Part shown: positions 29,176-37,429 of the stretch, in pieces
How positions within the stretch are numbered: the stretch's first letter is position 1
Layout of the letters: each line of letters begins with the position of its first letter
Origin: Patescibacteria group bacterium
GTDB lineage: Bacteria > Patescibacteria > Paceibacteria > Paceibacterales > UBA10102
Direction of reading: 5' to 3'
Assembly: GCA_024239055.1 (NCBI GenBank)
Contig: JANBVJ010000001.1
Span: 186,001-250,000 of the forward strand
DNA length: 64,000 nt
The notes under the pieces: generated by a model
The model's input: only the letters and a program-made list of their open reading frames with translations
Database searches by the model: none
Told to the model about the DNA's origin: nothing
Position numbers and translations under genes: made by a program

Positions 29176-31239
29176 ATGGCTCACTTATACTCATGCCCAA
29201 TGCATCCTGAGATACAAGAAGAACATCCTGGAATGTGTTCTATATGTGGAATGAAACTCCATGAAGGAAAAGCAGGAGAATCTCATAAAAAACATGAAGG
29301 ACATAACACAGATATCTTCCTAAGGAAGTTCTGGGTCAGCTTAATACTATCTATACCAGTTGTTCTATACTCTCAACTTCCTCAGGTACTTTTGGGTTGG
29401 TCACCTCCTTCTTTCTTGGGATCTGAATACATACCAGCTCTTCTTGGTTCTATTGTATTCTTTTATGGAGGCTGGATCTTTCTTGCTTCGGCTTTCCGTG
29501 AATTAAAAGCAAAGGCGCCTGGCATGATGACTTTAATATCTCTTGCCATTATTACCGCCTACACATACAGCATATTTGTTGTAATAACAGGCGGAGCCCA
29601 CACCTTATTCTGGGAGCTTACTACCTTAATTGCAGTAATGCTCTTGGGACACTGGATTGAGATGCGTGCTGTTCAAGGAGCCCAAGGTGCGCTTAAGGCA
29701 CTCTCAAAACTTCTTCCTGATACAGCTGAACTTATTAATGGAAAGAAAGTCTCTTTGAATGAGCTCAAAGAGGGAGATATAATTTTTATACGTCCTGGAG
29801 GACGTCTGCCAGCTGACGGAATCGTCACAGAAGGAAACTCTGATGTAGACGAATCCATGATTACGGGAGAGTCAAAACCAGTTACGAAAAAAGTAAAGAA
29901 TGAAGTTATTGCAGGAACCATAAATGGAAATGGTTCTTTGAAAGTTAAAGTCTCAAAAGTAGGGGAAGATACATTTCTTTCTGGTATTATGCGCCTTGTA
30001 AAGGAAGCTCAGGCATCCAAATCTAAACTGCAAGTACTATCAGATAGGGCAGCTTACTGGCTTACTATTGTCGCTATTGCTACGGGATCTTCAACCTTTT
30101 TAGTATGGATATTAGTAGATGCTGAGTTCAGCTTTGCTTTGGAACGCTTGGTGGCAGTACTCGTAATTGCCTGTCCGCATGCGCTGGGTCTCGCTATTCC
30201 TTTGGTAGCCTCAATATCAACTACGAAAGCTGCGCAGAATGGATTCCTTGTAAGGGAGCGCATGGCCCTGGAATCTGCCAGAAACATTGATATGGTTCTC
30301 TTTGACAAGACAGGGACGTTAACCAAGGGAGAGTATGGTATCACCAACATATGGAGTATTGGAGTAACTGACAAAGAACTGCTTCAGTTAGCAGCCTCTG
30401 TTGACTCTCACTCAGAACACTTTATCTCTCGCGCCATTACAAAAAGAGCAAAGGATGAAGGAATACAACTTTTTTCTATAGAAAACTTTATTCGTATGCC
30501 AGGCAAGGGAGTTAAAGGAACTATTCAAGGAAAAGAAGTGCGTGTTGGGGGAGCTGCAATCTTGGAAGGGAATGCTTCTGTGCCAGACAATGTGCAAGTT
30601 GAGATTACAAGAGAAAACACATTAGGCAAGACTATTATTTATGTAGTAGAAGATAATAAAATCATTGGAGCCTTTGCATTAATAGACCTTATTCGAGAAG
30701 AATCTCGTGAAGCTATACAAAATATTAAAGATATGGGTCTAAAAGTAGGAATGATTACCGGAGATTCAGATAAGGTTGCCTCCTGGGTAGCAAAGGAACT
30801 CAACATAACAGAATACTTTGCACGGGTTCTTCCAGAGGAGAAATCTGATAAAGTAAAACTCTTCCAGCAGAAAGGAAGGAAAGTAGCTATGGTAGGGGAT
30901 GGAATTAATGATGCCCCGGCTTTGGTACAGGCAGATCTTGGAATTGCTATTGGGGCTGGAACAAACGTCGCCATTGAGTCAGCCGGTATTATCTTAATGC
31001 AAGACGACCCCAGAGATATTACAAAGATAATTAAACTCTCTCGCCTCACATATACTAAAATGATTCAGAATCTGTTCTGGGCTGCAGGTTACAATGTTCT
31101 GGCAATACCAATAGCTGCGGGAGTCTTGGCATCTCAAGGAATTCTTCTACAACCTGCGGTAGCCGCAGTCTTTATGTCTGTAAGTACAATAATTGTTGCC
31201 GCAAACGCGATGCTCTTACGAAATAAAAAACTCTCCTAA
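29176..31239 (+). CDS. copB: CopB-type P1B copper ATPase
   Basis: 687-residue heavy-metal-exporting P-type ATPase. N-terminal heavy-metal-binding segment CPMHPEIQEEHPGMCSICGM (about residues 6-26) and a His-rich stretch (SHKKHEGHN), then the P-type core: actuator TGESKPV, transmembrane metal site CPH (VIACPHALGLAIP, about 335), phosphorylation site DKTGTLT, ATP-site GDG-IND-AP loop. CPH rather than CPC marks the P1B-3 group, usually exporting Cu(II) or Ag(I). Start chosen at ATG 29176, one base after csoR, because the metal-binding segment begins there. Last gene of the CsoR operon. Confidence 0.93.
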   Translation: MAHLYSCPMHPEIQEEHPGMCSICGMKLHEGKAGESHKKHEGHNTDIFLRKFWVSLILSIPVVLYSQLPQVLLGWSPPSFLGSEYIPALLGSIVFFYGGWIFLASAFRELKAKAPGMMTLISLAIITAYTYSIFVVITGGAHTLFWELTTLIAVMLLGHWIEMRAVQGAQGALKALSKLLPDTAELINGKKVSLNELKEGDIIFIRPGGRLPADGIVTEGNSDVDESMITGESKPVTKKVKNEVIAGTINGNGSLKVKVSKVGEDTFLSGIMRLVKEAQASKSKLQVLSDRAAYWLTIVAIATGSSTFLVWILVDAEFSFALERLVAVLVIACPHALGLAIPLVASISTTKAAQNGFLVRERMALESARNIDMVLFDKTGTLTKGEYGITNIWSIGVTDKELLQLAASVDSHSEHFISRAITKRAKDEGIQLFSIENFIRMPGKGVKGTIQGKEVRVGGAAILEGNASVPDNVQVEITRENTLGKTIIYVVEDNKIIGAFALIDLIREESREAIQNIKDMGLKVGMITGDSDKVASWVAKELNITEYFARVLPEEKSDKVKLFQQKGRKVAMVGDGINDAPALVQADLGIAIGAGTNVAIESAGIILMQDDPRDITKIIKLSRLTYTKMIQNLFWAAGYNVLAIPIAAGVLASQGILLQPAVAAVFMSVSTIIVAANAMLLRNKKLS

Positions 31240-31245
31240 CACCTC

Positions 31246-31274
31246 TTGACATAGAATAGCTCCTCTGCTATCAT
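31246..31274 (+). promoter_or_regulatory. Promoter of tRNA-like genes
   Basis: TTGACA (31246-31251), 17-base spacer, TATCAT (31269-31274). Predicted transcript start near 31281, 16 bases before the first tRNA-like gene. Confidence 0.75.
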
Positions 31275-31296
31275 ATTTACGGTTGGGTTGCATTAT

Positions 31297-31373
31297 GCGT
31301 CGATAGCTTAGTGGTAAAAGCGCTGTCCTTGAGCGGACAGAGATCGTTGTGTTCGAATCCCTCCGGCGCTCCA
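31297..31373 (+). tRNA. tRNA-like gene with unusual anticodon loop
   Basis: Acceptor GCGTCG pairs with CGGCGC and an encoded CCA follows U73. D-arm (GCTT...AAGC with GG in the loop) and T-loop TTCGAAT are normal. The anticodon arm is CTGTC/GACAG around an 8-base loop CTTGAGCG (or a 6-bp stem with a 6-base loop), so the anticodon cannot be assigned, and the T-stem (TTGTG against CCCTC) does not pair. Either a degenerate tRNA or a real variant; promoter and terminator suggest it is expressed. Confidence 0.6.
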
Positions 31374-31396
31374 ACCCAAACAACACTTTGGAACGT

Positions 31397-31489
31397 GGGG
31401 ACCGATGGTCTGAATATAAGACGCCGGGGAGGGGGGTTTCAATGACCCTAGTGCCCCCGGAGAAGTAGGTTCGAATCCTACAGTCCCCA
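31397..31489 (+). tRNA. tRNA-like gene, possibly tRNA-Leu (CAA)
   Basis: Acceptor GGGGAC/GTCCCC with A73, perfect T-arm GTAGG-TTCGAAT-CCTAC, and an anticodon arm GGGGT-TTCAATG-ACCCT giving CAA. The 93-base length and about 15-base variable region suggest class II (Leu), but the D-arm side carries about 7 extra bases (GGGGAGG) and lacks the usual GG in the D-loop. CCA is not encoded. Flanked by the same AACCCAAACA sequence that follows the first gene, so the two are a tandem pair. Confidence 0.55.
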
Positions 31490-31586
31490 CAACCCAAACA
31501 GCACCTTTGAAGGTTACATAGCGAAGTCAATAGAGGATTTTTCTCTGTTGTGAGCACACAGTTCACCTCCGCGCCAACCTTTCCAA

Positions 31587-31616
31587 AGCCCCATTAATTT
31601 GCGGGCTCTTGTTTTA
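31587..31616 (+). terminator. Terminator after tRNA-like genes
   Basis: AGCCC pairs with GGGCT across an 11-base AT-rich loop, followed by CTTGTTTT. The stretch 31490-31586 before it holds no gene that I can see. Confidence 0.7.
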
Positions 31617-31628
31617 TCTAAATTATTC

Positions 31629-32192
31629 TTACTGTATTCTCCTTGTGTACTCTCCAACCTCTGTATTCACTTCTACAATATCTCCTGTATCTACGAATAG
31701 TGGAACGTTAATTGTAGCTCCAGTCTCAAGAGTTACGGTCTTTGTACCTCCTTGTGCTCTATCTCCCTTAACTCCGGGAGGAGCTTGGGTAACTTTAAGT
31801 TGTATCTTAATTGGCAGAGAAACATTAATTACCTTATCTTGAAATACTAGACCCTCCACAACTTCATTCTCTTTTAAGAATTGATTCACATCTCCGATTT
31901 GTTCTTCTGTTAATTCAAAACGATCTGAAGGATTATCTATATGTGAGAATATAAACTTTCCTTTATTTGCATAAATAAATCTTGCTTGGAATCTTTTAAT
32001 CTCAGCTTCCTCTACCTCTTCTCCTGCATGAAATGTTCTTTGAAGGATATTGCCATTCTCAAGATTTCTCATTCTTGTTTGGGTAACTGAACTTCCTCTT
32101 CCCTTAAACATAGAAGAGCTCTCAAATATCTCATAAGGACTGCCTTCAAAGATAATCTGAGTACCTTTTTTTAATTCTGTATGGGATAACAT
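31629..32192 (-). CDS. efp: Elongation factor P
   Basis: Three-domain tRNA-shaped factor that rescues ribosomes stalled on polyproline. 187 residues: KOW-like domain I with the tip loop FKGRGSSVTQ (about residues 29-38), OB domain II and OB domain III ending VEVNTEVGEYTRR. The modifiable tip position that is Lys in E. coli-type proteins (KPGKGQ) reads Arg here (FKGRGS), so EpmA-type lysylation is unlikely; no modification gene is visible. It starts one base from the fmt stop and is co-directional with fmt. Confidence 0.95.
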   Translation of the reverse strand: MLSHTELKKGTQIIFEGSPYEIFESSSMFKGRGSSVTQTRMRNLENGNILQRTFHAGEEVEEAEIKRFQARFIYANKGKFIFSHIDNPSDRFELTEEQIGDVNQFLKENEVVEGLVFQDKVINVSLPIKIQLKVTQAPPGVKGDRAQGGTKTVTLETGATINVPLFVDTGDIVEVNTEVGEYTRRIQ

Positions 32193-32193
32193 C

Positions 32194-33087
32194 TTATTTT
32201 AATAGTTCTGCGTATCCTCGCATAAAGTCTTCACCTGACATCACTTTTTTACCCTCTATTTGTACTTCATCTACTACAAGAAGTCCATCTTTTGCATTTA
32301 TGTAGAATACTCCTTTTTTCTTAGTATTACTTGATACATGAGCCTTTATAATCTTTATCCTTACTAATCTATCCTCTTTATCTTTTACAAAGTAATAAAC
32401 CGAAGGCCATTTGGCATATGCACGAATCTGCCTTTCAATATACTGAGCCGTATTATTAAAATCAATAAGACCATCTTTCTTTTGTATCATTTTAGTAAAT
32501 GTAGCATTTTTATCATCCTGAGGTATGGGTTCAATAGCATTATTCATCCAATCTACAATTGTTTGAGATAATAGTTTACCTCCCAATACTGCCAATTCCT
32601 TAGTTAACTCTGGCGTAGTAATAGAACTTATATCTTTTTCATATATCTCTTGATATAAAATAGGACCATGATCCATTTTCTCATCTAAAAGAATTATACT
32701 TACTCCTGTTTCTTTGTCTCCATTTAAAATTGCAGTATGGATAGGGGATGGACCACGATACTTTGGCAAGAGTGAGGGATGTACATTCAATACTCCCTTT
32801 GCTGGAATATTTAAAAAAGCCTTTGGTAGAATATTTCCATAGGCTGCTACCACAAATAAGTCAGCCTGAAGTTTTTCTTTCATATTACTGTAAAGTCCAT
32901 CTAACTGAAGTAGGGGAATACTATTCTTTTTTGCAAAAAGCTTTAGAGGCGGCGCAGTAAGCTTTTGCTTTCTACCAACTGGTTTGTCTTCTGTAGTAAC
33001 TACCAAAGAGGGCTTTAATCCCTGCTTTAAGAGTTGTTTTAAGACAATGACACTAAACTCAGGAGTTCCAAAGAAAATAAACTTCAT
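32194..33087 (-). CDS. fmt: Methionyl-tRNA formyltransferase
   Basis: Adds a formyl group from 10-formyl-tetrahydrofolate to initiator Met-tRNA. 297 residues. N-terminal formyltransferase domain starting MKFIFFGTPEFSVIVL, with the signature VLNVHPSLLPKYRGPSPIHTAIL (Asn-His and the following Ser-Leu-Leu-Pro), DETGVSIILLDEKMDHGPI, and a C-terminal OB-like domain (YIERQIRAYAKWPSVYYF). Its start overlaps the stop of the upstream HhH gene by 4 bases. Confidence 0.95.
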   Translation of the reverse strand: MKFIFFGTPEFSVIVLKQLLKQGLKPSLVVTTEDKPVGRKQKLTAPPLKLFAKKNSIPLLQLDGLYSNMKEKLQADLFVVAAYGNILPKAFLNIPAKGVLNVHPSLLPKYRGPSPIHTAILNGDKETGVSIILLDEKMDHGPILYQEIYEKDISSITTPELTKELAVLGGKLLSQTIVDWMNNAIEPIPQDDKNATFTKMIQKKDGLIDFNNTAQYIERQIRAYAKWPSVYYFVKDKEDRLVRIKIIKAHVSSNTKKKGVFYINAKDGLLVVDEVQIEGKKVMSGEDFMRGYAELLK

Positions 33088-33788
33088 TTTACCATCTTGT
33101 ATTCAATTTCCTTTTCGTCCCCCGCAAACTCCAGCCATTCACCATTGTCAGCTATAACAAACCATTTGTTCTTGGTCTTTGAAAATATCATTGGTTTTCC
33201 ATCATAAAAAGCTTTCTTCTCTATCTTCTTTGGTTTTAATCTGTCTAACTCCAGCCATCTCTTAAATACAGTTTCTATTCCATAATCTAAATCTCGTGAT
33301 AACGCCCAAGCAGATACTGTATCAATTGCTGTTTTTGCTTTTTCTGTAGAGCCCGCCAGTTCAATTAAATCTTTAGCCGGTCTTGTATAGCGAGAATAAA
33401 TAATCTTTTTTTGTTTTGCACTTTGCTTAAGTTCGCGCAATCCCAATCCTTTTGTTTTAAAAAAGTGAGTTATTATATTCCTTATTTCTGTTTTCTCTCG
33501 CAATTCTTCATATGACTTAATCTTTTTCCTTTTTATATATTCTTCTATTTTTTCAGAAATAGCCTTTCCAATACCTGTAATATTAAGCAATCCCTTTATT
33601 CCCTGCTTTTTATATATATCAGTTACATCTAGATTAAGAGCTTGCAGGGAATTAGCAGCTTTTCTGTATGCTCTTGGTTTAAATGGGATGCCATCACTAT
33701 TTATCTCCAAAAGATCAGCCATCTCGTTAAAAATACGAGATAAAGCCTGATTTGTCTTTATTTTTATATCTAATTTCTTCTTTGCCAT
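33084..33788 (-). CDS. Pol X-like helix-hairpin-helix protein
   Basis: 234 residues. The N-terminal part matches the 8-kDa lyase/HhH domain of family X DNA polymerases: FKPRAYRKAANSLQALNL (about 39-56) and LLNITGIGKAISEKIEEY (about 65-82). No polymerase palm is present. The middle holds IIYSRYTRPAKDLIELA, a segment also found as a fragment at 14597-14689, and the C-terminal part ends in a small beta region (KNKWFVIADNGEWLEFAG). Start moved to ATG 33788 because TATTAA lies 7 bases upstream and this start gives the usual MAKKK-type N-terminus. Repair role likely, not proven. Confidence 0.7.
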   Translation of the reverse strand: MAKKKLDIKIKTNQALSRIFNEMADLLEINSDGIPFKPRAYRKAANSLQALNLDVTDIYKKQGIKGLLNITGIGKAISEKIEEYIKRKKIKSYEELREKTEIRNIITHFFKTKGLGLRELKQSAKQKKIIYSRYTRPAKDLIELAGSTEKAKTAIDTVSAWALSRDLDYGIETVFKRWLELDRLKPKKIEKKAFYDGKPMIFSKTKNKWFVIADNGEWLEFAGDEKEIEYKMVK

Positions 33789-33832
33789 TGTATCTTTAAT
33801 ACTACTTAAAATCGTGATAGTATTCAACAATA

Positions 33833-35155
33833 ATGCATATACATTTTATTGGAATAGGAGGGATTGGAGTTTCCGCTTTAGCTAAATACTACATTTTAAA
33901 AGGAAATACTATTTCTGGAAGTGACGGTGTGGAATCTGAAATTACCAAAGCAATAGAGAAACTGGGAGCTAAAGTATTCATAGGAGAGCATAAAGCTAAG
34001 AATATTCCTGAGAATACAGAACTTGTAATATATAGTCCTGCTGTAAATCAAGATAATCCTGAGTATGTAAGAGCAGGGGAGTTAAATATAAGACTTCTTT
34101 CATATCCACAAGCTCTAGGCCAGCTAACAAAAACTCATTATACGGTTGCTGTATCTGGCACCCATGGAAAGTCTACCACTTCTTCCATGATTGGCTTAAT
34201 GTTAACTACAGCTGGGCTAGACCCTACTGTTATTGTTGGAACAAAGTTAAAAGAGTTTGATAACTCAAACTGTAGGGTAGGAAAAGGGGAATTTGAAGGA
34301 AAACCTCTGCTTGTTATTGAGGCTGACGAACACTTTGCATCTTTTTTAAACTATACTCCAGACATTATTGTTCTTACTTCTCTGGAGGCTGATCACTTAG
34401 ACTTTTATGACGACTTAGATCATCTAAAGGAAACATTTAAGAAGTATGTATCTCAATTAAAAGAAGGTGGAAGTCTTGTAGTGAATAAGGATGACAAGAA
34501 TCTTATTGATATAATCAAGGATTCAGATAATGTTGTCTGGTATTCACTTTTGCAAAAAGAAGCTGCGAGTATAAAAGAAGTAATGCAGATACCAGGAGAC
34601 CATAATGTATCAAATGCTTTATCTGCTCTAGAAGTTGGAAGACTTCTAAAAGTACCAGATGAAAAGATAATACGGGGACTTTCTGTCTTTCAAGGAACAT
34701 GGAGAAGATTTGAGGTTATTGCAATGCAAAACTACACCTTAGTTTCAGATTACGCACATCATCCTACTGAGATAAAAGTAACTATTGAGGGAGCAAGGGA
34801 GAAATGGCCCGATGAAAAGATAATACTCGTATTTCAGCCTCATCAGTATCAGAGAACAAAAGCCTTGTATGATGACTTTGTTAATGTACTCTCTAAAATT
34901 CATGTAAATACATTAATTATTCCAGACATTTATGACGTACCTGGCAGAGAAGATACGGGAACTGGTGTATCTGGTAAAACCTTGAGTGAAGATATTAAAG
35001 AAAAAACCTCTAATATGGAAGTGCTCCATATTCCTGACATGAAAGATATTCCTGCCTATCTTACAAAAACAATTCAGGGAGGAGAAATTGTTATTATTAT
35101 GGGAGCTGGAAGTATTTATAACCTTACTTTGGAGCTTACTGGAAAACTACGTTGA
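33833..35155 (+). CDS. murC: UDP-N-acetylmuramate-L-alanine ligase
   Basis: First ligase of peptidoglycan stem-peptide assembly. 440 residues: Rossmann N-domain MHIHFIGIGGIGVSALAKYY, ATP-grasp-like Mur core with P-loop SGTHGKSTTSSMI (about 108-120), VIEADEHFASFL, and C-domain DYAHHPTEIKVTIEG with the HHP motif. TGATAGTAT ends 9 bases before the ATG, a leaderless pattern, divergent from the HhH gene whose start is 44 bases away. Confidence 0.96.
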   Translation: MHIHFIGIGGIGVSALAKYYILKGNTISGSDGVESEITKAIEKLGAKVFIGEHKAKNIPENTELVIYSPAVNQDNPEYVRAGELNIRLLSYPQALGQLTKTHYTVAVSGTHGKSTTSSMIGLMLTTAGLDPTVIVGTKLKEFDNSNCRVGKGEFEGKPLLVIEADEHFASFLNYTPDIIVLTSLEADHLDFYDDLDHLKETFKKYVSQLKEGGSLVVNKDDKNLIDIIKDSDNVVWYSLLQKEAASIKEVMQIPGDHNVSNALSALEVGRLLKVPDEKIIRGLSVFQGTWRRFEVIAMQNYTLVSDYAHHPTEIKVTIEGAREKWPDEKIILVFQPHQYQRTKALYDDFVNVLSKIHVNTLIIPDIYDVPGREDTGTGVSGKTLSEDIKEKTSNMEVLHIPDMKDIPAYLTKTIQGGEIVIIMGAGSIYNLTLELTGKLR

Positions 35156-35231
35156 CATAGTATCTATTGTAGGGGAAGATATAGATAGAAAATCAAGGTC
35201 GATATTTTAGCTATAATGCAGATGTAACACA

Positions 35232-35483
35232 ATGACACTTCTCGTTATTATTATCATTATTGCCGTGGCAGCGGGCGTTGTCTGGTATTTCGCTACAAGA
35301 CAACAAGGAGGACCAAAAGGACCATCAGAACCTCCACAGGGACCTCCACAACCAAAGGAGCCAGCAGAGAGGCCAGAGGAACCTAAGAGTGCACCTATGC
35401 CTCCTCCTGTAACTCCTCCTACGCCACCGCCTTCACCAACCCCGCCTACTATGCCTGGGAATCAAGATCGTCCTAGTATGTAA
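35232..35483 (+). CDS. Small Pro-rich membrane-anchored protein
   Basis: 83 residues: an N-terminal membrane helix (LLVIIIIIAVAAGVVWYF) followed by a low-complexity tail of about 60 residues with roughly half Pro, plus Glu, Lys and Gln (PPQGPPQPKEPAERPEEP and TPPTPPPSPTPPTMP). Such tails span the cell wall or bind proline-recognising partners; EF-P (efp, 31629) would be needed to translate them. Lies between murC and a glycosyltransferase gene. Function unknown. Confidence 0.6.
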   Translation: MTLLVIIIIIAVAAGVVWYFATRQQGGPKGPSEPPQGPPQPKEPAERPEEPKSAPMPPPVTPPTPPPSPTPPTMPGNQDRPSM

Positions 35484-35489
35484 AGGAAA

Positions 35490-35515
35490 CCGCCCCCACT
35501 GGGGGCGGATTTCAT
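35490..35515 (+). terminator. GC-rich hairpin
   Basis: CCGCCCCC/GGGGGCGG stem with a 3-base loop and a weak T tract (ATTTC). It separates the Pro-rich protein gene from the glycosyltransferase promoter (CATAAT 7 bases before ATG 35526). Confidence 0.6.
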
Positions 35516-35525
35516 AATATCATAG

Positions 35526-36668
35526 ATGAATATTACAAAACTAAAAATTGGCTTGGTTGCCTTTCATTCTTTTGCAGAACCCGGAGGTGTAAAGCACCAC
35601 GTTCAGGGATTGGCACAGGAGTTTAAAAAACTCGGTATCGAAACAAAGATTATAGTTCCAAGACGCTCATGGTTTGAACATTACGGACCTGATGTTATCT
35701 TACTTGGAACCTCATTTTCCGTACCCTTTAATGCAAGCAAAGGGGACGTGGTAGTAAACTTCAATCCAATAGCACTAAGAAAAACTCTTGAAAGGGAGAA
35801 GTTTGACATCCTTCACTTCCATAACTTTGGGTTTCCATCGGTTCTTGAAATACTCTCCTTTTCAAAGGCAACACATATCTTAACCTTTCATGCGGATTTA
35901 GAAGATTCTGAACTGATAAGGAATTTCCCTGCCTTCTCCTACTTCTTTCCAAAACTTGTTGAGTGGAGGGTAGAGGGAGTTATTGGAGTATCTGAGAGGA
36001 ATCTAGAACTATTCAAAGACTATAAGGGACTTAAGCGTGTCATTCCAAATGGAGTAGACCTTGAACACTTTAATCCAAACAATAAGCCTTTTGGGAACTT
36101 TAAAGATAACAAACTCAATATCTTGTTCGTTGGAAGATTAGAGGAAAGAAAAGGACTCATCTATCTTCTGCGGGCATTTGAGTTGTTGAAATGGAATAAT
36201 CCTAATATCCGTCTACTAATCATAGGAAAGGGAGAATTGAGAAGTGAAGCGGGAGCCTTTGTCAGATCTCGTAATCTCAAGGATGTCCACTTTCTAGGTG
36301 AAAAGACAGGAGAGGAACTTGCAAGATGGTATGCAACCTCCGACATTTTCTGCAGCCCTGCCACACACGCTGAATCCTTTGGTATTGTGCTCTTGGAAGC
36401 TATGGCAACAGGACTGCCGGTGGTTGGCTTTGCCAATAAAGGATATGCCTTGTTTATGCAAAACAAAAAAGGAAAGGACTTCTTTGCGTCTCCAAAAGAC
36501 GTAGAAGGTTTAGCAAAACACCTACAGACCTTCATCTCTGATCCAAATCTTAGAAAGGAGATGGGTGAATGGGGGATTGAAGCGGCAAAAAGATATGGAT
36601 GGGATATTGTGGGAAAGGAAGTATTAGATTTCTACCAAGAAGTACTCAATCTACCTAAAAGACCATAA
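35526..36668 (+). CDS. GT4-family glycosyltransferase
   Basis: 380-residue retaining GT-B glycosyltransferase, most like PimA/PimB-type enzymes that mannosylate or glycosylate membrane lipids. N-terminal acceptor domain with EPGGVKHHVQGLAQE, HFHNFG and FHADLEDSE; C-terminal donor domain with LFVGRLEERKGLIYLL, the E-x7-E pattern in SPATHAESFGIVLLEAMA and GLPVV. Its stop overlaps the next ATG by one base (acyltransferase), so the pair likely builds a glycolipid. Leaderless start: CATAAT 7 bases upstream. Confidence 0.88.
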   Translation: MNITKLKIGLVAFHSFAEPGGVKHHVQGLAQEFKKLGIETKIIVPRRSWFEHYGPDVILLGTSFSVPFNASKGDVVVNFNPIALRKTLEREKFDILHFHNFGFPSVLEILSFSKATHILTFHADLEDSELIRNFPAFSYFFPKLVEWRVEGVIGVSERNLELFKDYKGLKRVIPNGVDLEHFNPNNKPFGNFKDNKLNILFVGRLEERKGLIYLLRAFELLKWNNPNIRLLIIGKGELRSEAGAFVRSRNLKDVHFLGEKTGEELARWYATSDIFCSPATHAESFGIVLLEAMATGLPVVGFANKGYALFMQNKKGKDFFASPKDVEGLAKHLQTFISDPNLRKEMGEWGIEAAKRYGWDIVGKEVLDFYQEVLNLPKRP

Positions 36669-37321
36669 TGTCATACGCAAAACTCCGACACCAAATATCT
36701 CTAGGATTATGGCGTGCCATATGGAGTCCGGGAAGATGGTTCTTTAACTACTTTGCACATCTTAGAGTAATAGGAGAAGAAAACATAAAAGGATTAGAAG
36801 GTCCGCTCATTGTTGCCGCCAATCATTTTCATACCTTAGACGCTTTTGTTATTGGAGCTACTATTCCAAAGTACTCTAAACTCACCCCTATAAGATACGG
36901 TATTTGGCACAAGTACTACTGGCACTTTTTAAACTTTCCCTTTGCCTGGATACTCGGCTCATTTGAGATACGTAGAGGAAAAGGACTGGAACATGCTCTT
37001 AAAAAACCAATTCAGCTTTTGGAAGAGGGTAGAGTTGTAGGCATCTTTCCAGAAGGAAATAGACACCAATCCGGCCCCCTTAAAAAAGGAAGGAGGGGGG
37101 CCGCATATATGGCCATAAAAACAAATACGGCTGTTCTTCCTGTTTACATTGATGGCAACTATCAGATGAGCTATCTAGAACTCCTCTTAAGAAAACGTAA
37201 GATACAAGTCACTATTGGAAAACCGTTCTTAGTAACTAATAAAAAGATTGATGAGAAAACTCTAAATAAGAGTGCAGATATGGTAATGGAGAAAATACGA
37301 GAATTAAAACCTAAAAAGTAA
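36668..37321 (+). CDS. plsC: 1-acyl-glycerol-3-phosphate acyltransferase-like
   Basis: 217-residue PlsC-family acyltransferase that esterifies lysophosphatidate or a glycolipid. Motif I NHFHTLDAF (H-x4-D), motif III FPEGNRHQSGPL and a following RRGAAYMA are all present. Membrane-peripheral. Overlap with the glycosyltransferase suggests joint lipid modification. Few lipid enzymes are otherwise visible in this window apart from uppS and a lone fabD, so acyl groups may come from the environment or a host. Confidence 0.85.
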   Translation: MSYAKLRHQISLGLWRAIWSPGRWFFNYFAHLRVIGEENIKGLEGPLIVAANHFHTLDAFVIGATIPKYSKLTPIRYGIWHKYYWHFLNFPFAWILGSFEIRRGKGLEHALKKPIQLLEEGRVVGIFPEGNRHQSGPLKKGRRGAAYMAIKTNTAVLPVYIDGNYQMSYLELLLRKRKIQVTIGKPFLVTNKKIDEKTLNKSADMVMEKIRELKPKK

Positions 37322-37429
37322 TGTCCTTAAACTTGCCAAATTGTTTTTTAAGAAATACTTCAATACCTGATATTATATACTGATTTTTACGTGGAAAAAA
37401 CTATCTAATTATGCTATACTGATTTAATT

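Noticed and set aside
31216..31566. - strand open frames over the tRNA region
   Set aside because: Translations (GFEPTS-like) are typical antisense tRNA artefacts.
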